A stretch of DNA of 57,982 nucleotides, taken from assembly GCA_020628425.1 (NCBI GenBank), contig JAHDEZ010000013.1, positions 1 through 57,982 on the forward strand, written 5' to 3'. The DNA comes from Hellea sp. (GTDB lineage Bacteria; Pseudomonadota; Alphaproteobacteria; Caulobacterales; Maricaulaceae). Below are positions 56,379-57,982 of the stretch, piece after piece. The notes beneath the pieces are model-generated. The model was not told the origin of the DNA and made no database searches. It saw only the letters and a list, made by a program, of their open reading frames with translations. The first letter of the stretch is position 1, and the number at the start of each line of letters is the position of its first letter. The translations under genes and the position numbers were made by a program.

Positions 56379-57350
56379 TTATTGTTTTAGTCTGGTTGGC
56401 ACGGTGATGTCGCAAATACGAGCACTACGGCCTGTTTTTTTACGAAGGCTGCCAACATAGGTCATGAAGGATGGTTGATCTGTTTTCAATATTTGAAGAT
56501 TGACCTGTTCATTTTCGGCCAGATCAGATCCGACACGCACATTGAGCATCTTGTCCGGTACAAAACCTGGCTCACCGACAACACCGATGTTGATTTTCGT
56601 CAAATTTTCGTGGCCATCAATCGTTGCACCCCAAATCGTATATTGCGTATCCAGTGTCGGATACTCTGCGCGCATCAGGAAAAACTGGGAGTTTGCAGAA
56701 TTTGGGTTTTGAGACCTGGCCATGGATGTAACCCCCGGGCAATGCAATCCATACGAGTCGGTCTTTGTCATAGACATATAATCGTCTGCGGGAGTGGCTA
56801 CCGGCAAAGCTTTGTAGAAACCCGTATTAACAGTGTTACCATGGAGCTTACTTTTCATATCTCCAATCATTTGCACCGGCATTGTGCCTCGATCTCTAGC
56901 AAAAGAAAATTCAGCCGGAATGTCCGGATAATCAGAGTCACCCGTACCATTTCCGAGTGGGTCTCCCGTTTGATTCATGAAGTCTTTGATAACCCGGTGG
57001 AAAATTATACCATCGTAAAATCCATCGCGCGCCAATTGTTTGATCCGACCGACATGCTGAGGCGCGATCTCAGGATAAAGCTCGACAATTATTCGACCTT
57101 TATTGGTTTGAATATAGAGCAGGTTTTCCTGATCCAGGTCACGCCAATCTTCATCTGGCGCAGAAAAAGGCTGCTCAACTACGACGGCTGGCGTATCCGC
57201 TAATTGGGCTTGCACGGGCGCTGTCTGTTCTTGGACCTGTGCCTGAGAGGTAATTGCCTCACTTTCTTTTTGAACGGGGCTTTCCTGCGCACAGGCGGTT
57301 TGGAGCAGAGCTAAAGAACAGCACAATGCTGCGATAGTTTTTCGTGTCAT
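56379..57350 (-). CDS. exported lipoprotein cyclophilin peptidyl-prolyl isomerase
   Basis: A 323-residue cyclophilin with a lipoprotein signal (LALLQTACAQ) and a Gln/Val/Ala-rich linker of about 50 residues. The catalytic motifs are FHRVIKDFMNQTGDPLGNGTG and MARSQNPNSANSQFFLM. A 55-residue insert (REGTMPVQMIG-type region to SYGLHCPG) and an unusual Arg/Lys-rich C-terminus (GSLRKKTGRSARICD) extend it beyond the 165-residue core. Probably a periplasmic foldase. It overlaps coaD by four bases (ATGA) and is followed by its cytoplasmic relative. Confidence 0.93.
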   Translation of the reverse strand: MTRKTIAALCCSLALLQTACAQESPVQKESEAITSQAQVQEQTAPVQAQLADTPAVVVEQPFSAPDEDWRDLDQENLLYIQTNKGRIIVELYPEIAPQHVGRIKQLARDGFYDGIIFHRVIKDFMNQTGDPLGNGTGDSDYPDIPAEFSFARDRGTMPVQMIGDMKSKLHGNTVNTGFYKALPVATPADDYMSMTKTDSYGLHCPGVTSMARSQNPNSANSQFFLMRAEYPTLDTQYTIWGATIDGHENLTKINIGVVGEPGFVPDKMLNVRVGSDLAENEQVNLQILKTDQPSFMTYVGSLRKKTGRSARICDITVPTRLKQ

Positions 57351-57838
57351 GAATATTTATCCTTGAGTCTAACTTCGACTTCCGGAGTCACAAATTGTGA
57401 AACATCTCCACCCAGACGGGCGATTTCTTTTACCAGCCGAGACGCAATTGTTTGAAATTGAGGGTCTGCCATCAAGAATACTGTTTCAATATCCGGGTTT
57501 AATCGATCATTCATACCAGCCATTTGAAACTCATATTCAAAGTCCGAAACGGCCCGCAGCCCCCGCACTATCATGGACGCACCGCACTGTTCAACAAAAT
57601 GGATCAGTAAACCTTCAAAAGGCAGCACTTCTACATCAATGCGCTCTCTAAATGGTTTGACAACATGCTCAACCATTTCGACACGCTCATCCAATACGAA
57701 AAGAGGGTTTTTATCTCTGTTAATGGCGACACCGATAATGAGCTTATCGCATAAGCGACTGGCTCTTTTCATAATATCCAGATGCCCCAAAGTCATGGGA
57801 TCAAAAGTACCTGGGTAAAGGGCAACACGTTGACTCAT
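57347..57838 (-). CDS. coaD: phosphopantetheine adenylyltransferase
   Basis: A 163-residue CoaD, the penultimate step of coenzyme A synthesis (dephospho-CoA from 4'-phosphopantetheine and ATP). The nucleotidyl-transferase motif is PGTFDPMTLGHLDI, then VRGLRAVSDFEYE and IASRLVKEIARLGGDV. ATG 57838 is chosen because the protein then starts just before the first strand; the frame to 57913 adds a basic, non-conserved stretch that runs across a terminator. First gene of the coaD-cyclophilin-queA-tgt operon. Confidence 0.97.
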   Translation of the reverse strand: MSQRVALYPGTFDPMTLGHLDIMKRASRLCDKLIIGVAINRDKNPLFVLDERVEMVEHVVKPFRERIDVEVLPFEGLLIHFVEQCGASMIVRGLRAVSDFEYEFQMAGMNDRLNPDIETVFLMADPQFQTIASRLVKEIARLGGDVSQFVTPEVEVRLKDKYS

Positions 57839-57880
57839 AATTCGCTTATAGCGCCGCCACGCACGTTCGCAACATCGAAC

Positions 57881-57906
57881 AAAAAAAAACCGCCCAAAAG
57901 GGCGGT
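57881..57906 (-). terminator. rho-independent terminator at the right edge
   Basis: On the minus strand ACCGCCC-TTTT-GGGCGGT is a 7-bp stem with a 4-base loop, followed by nine T (57889-57881). It ends the gene that enters from the right edge, about 22 bases past its stop, and insulates coaD, which starts 43 bases further on. Confidence 0.92.
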
Positions 57907-57928
57907 TTCTCAATAATTTTTCGTCAGC

Positions 57929-57982
57929 CTAGTTACAGGCGTAGAAGTAGTTACCGCATGTCTTCATGAAGTGAACAACAGA
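57929..57982 (-). CDS. C-terminal end of a gene cut by the right edge
   Basis: Minus-strand reading from the right edge gives 17 codons (ending KTCGNYFYACN) and then TAG at 57931-57929, followed by a strong terminator. Two cysteines flank an aromatic stretch near the C-terminus. Too short to identify. The support is the open frame and the terminator right behind it. Confidence 0.45.
   Translation of the reverse strand, partial: SVVHFMKTCGNYFYACN

Noticed and set aside
56475..57203. 242-codon plus-strand frame opposite the exported cyclophilin
   Set aside because: The minus strand carries a clear cyclophilin with a lipobox and catalytic motifs; the plus-strand product has no recognisable domain.
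1..57982. Mobile elements, prophage, defence islands or biosynthetic clusters
   Set aside because: No transposase, integrase, toxin-antitoxin, restriction, CRISPR or large synthase gene was found on either strand; the two tRNA genes have no adjacent integrase or repeated ends.

Overview
The window reads as an uninterrupted chromosomal segment of a moderate-GC alphaproteobacterium, most likely close to the Caulobacterales/Maricaulales (Hyphomonadaceae-like marine bacteria). The pointers are a full-length CckA cell-cycle kinase, a DksA with a degenerate zinc finger, a GTTC-N7-GTTC type LexA box in front of recA, a TTAA-N7-TTAA CtrA-type box, a DUF2336 protein, a class II (B12-dependent) ribonucleotide reductase, and a tRNA-His with A73 and a G1-U72 pair. 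No insertion sequence, integrase, phage gene, CRISPR array or rRNA was seen. Coding is dense, and most junctions are overlaps or gaps of a few bases. The genus assignment is inference.

Layout, left to right. 1-5781: alaS (cut by the left edge), recA with an SOS promoter, and cckA, all on the minus strand. 5897-14203: a peptidase and unknown-protein stretch with two DUF885 lipoprotein peptidases around a small exported Cys protein, then dksA, a MoxR AAA ATPase fused by overlap to a DUF4274 gene, and two exported proteins of unknown function. 14206-18988: a DUF1704 (QEGLA) metalloprotease, an SDR and gyrA. 19175-23989: a SodC lipoprotein, a TadG-like VWA protein with a CtrA-type box upstream, aspS and a pentapeptide-repeat protein. 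24033-27674: nrdJ, followed by a 278-base gap with an inverted repeat and a possible leaderless micro-ORF.

27953-35014 is one minus-strand operon in transcription order YfgM-like, bamB, der, M1 aminopeptidase, homocysteine methyltransferase and lipocalin. It links outer-membrane assembly and ribosome biogenesis to peptide and methionine metabolism. 35124-40767 holds panB, an acyl-CoA dehydrogenase, a glycine-rich small protein with its own terminator, a lipoprotein cytochrome c, NAD kinase and DUF2336. 40891-45660 holds a small TTG-start ORF, tRNA-His, an M48 lipoprotein protease and AsmA.

45791-51714 is an amino-acid catabolism block: phhA converges on an arginine succinyltransferase (AST) operon, M20 hydrolase-astA-astD-astB, which lacks astC and astE here. 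51857-53269 is an OmpA-family porin-like protein with Cys-Trp-Asp-Gly repeats and a clear terminator. Then come tRNA-Lys and the minus-strand operon coaD-cyclophilin-cyclophilin-queA-tgt, in which queA and tgt make queuosine. The right edge carries only the last residues of another minus-strand gene and its terminator.

The window is mostly housekeeping. The signals most worth a second look are missing metal ligands in SodC and Tgt, the operator-like dyad and micro-ORF beside nrdJ, the CtrA-type box by the TadG-like gene, the shortened AST operon, and the cysteine-repeat linker of the OmpA protein.
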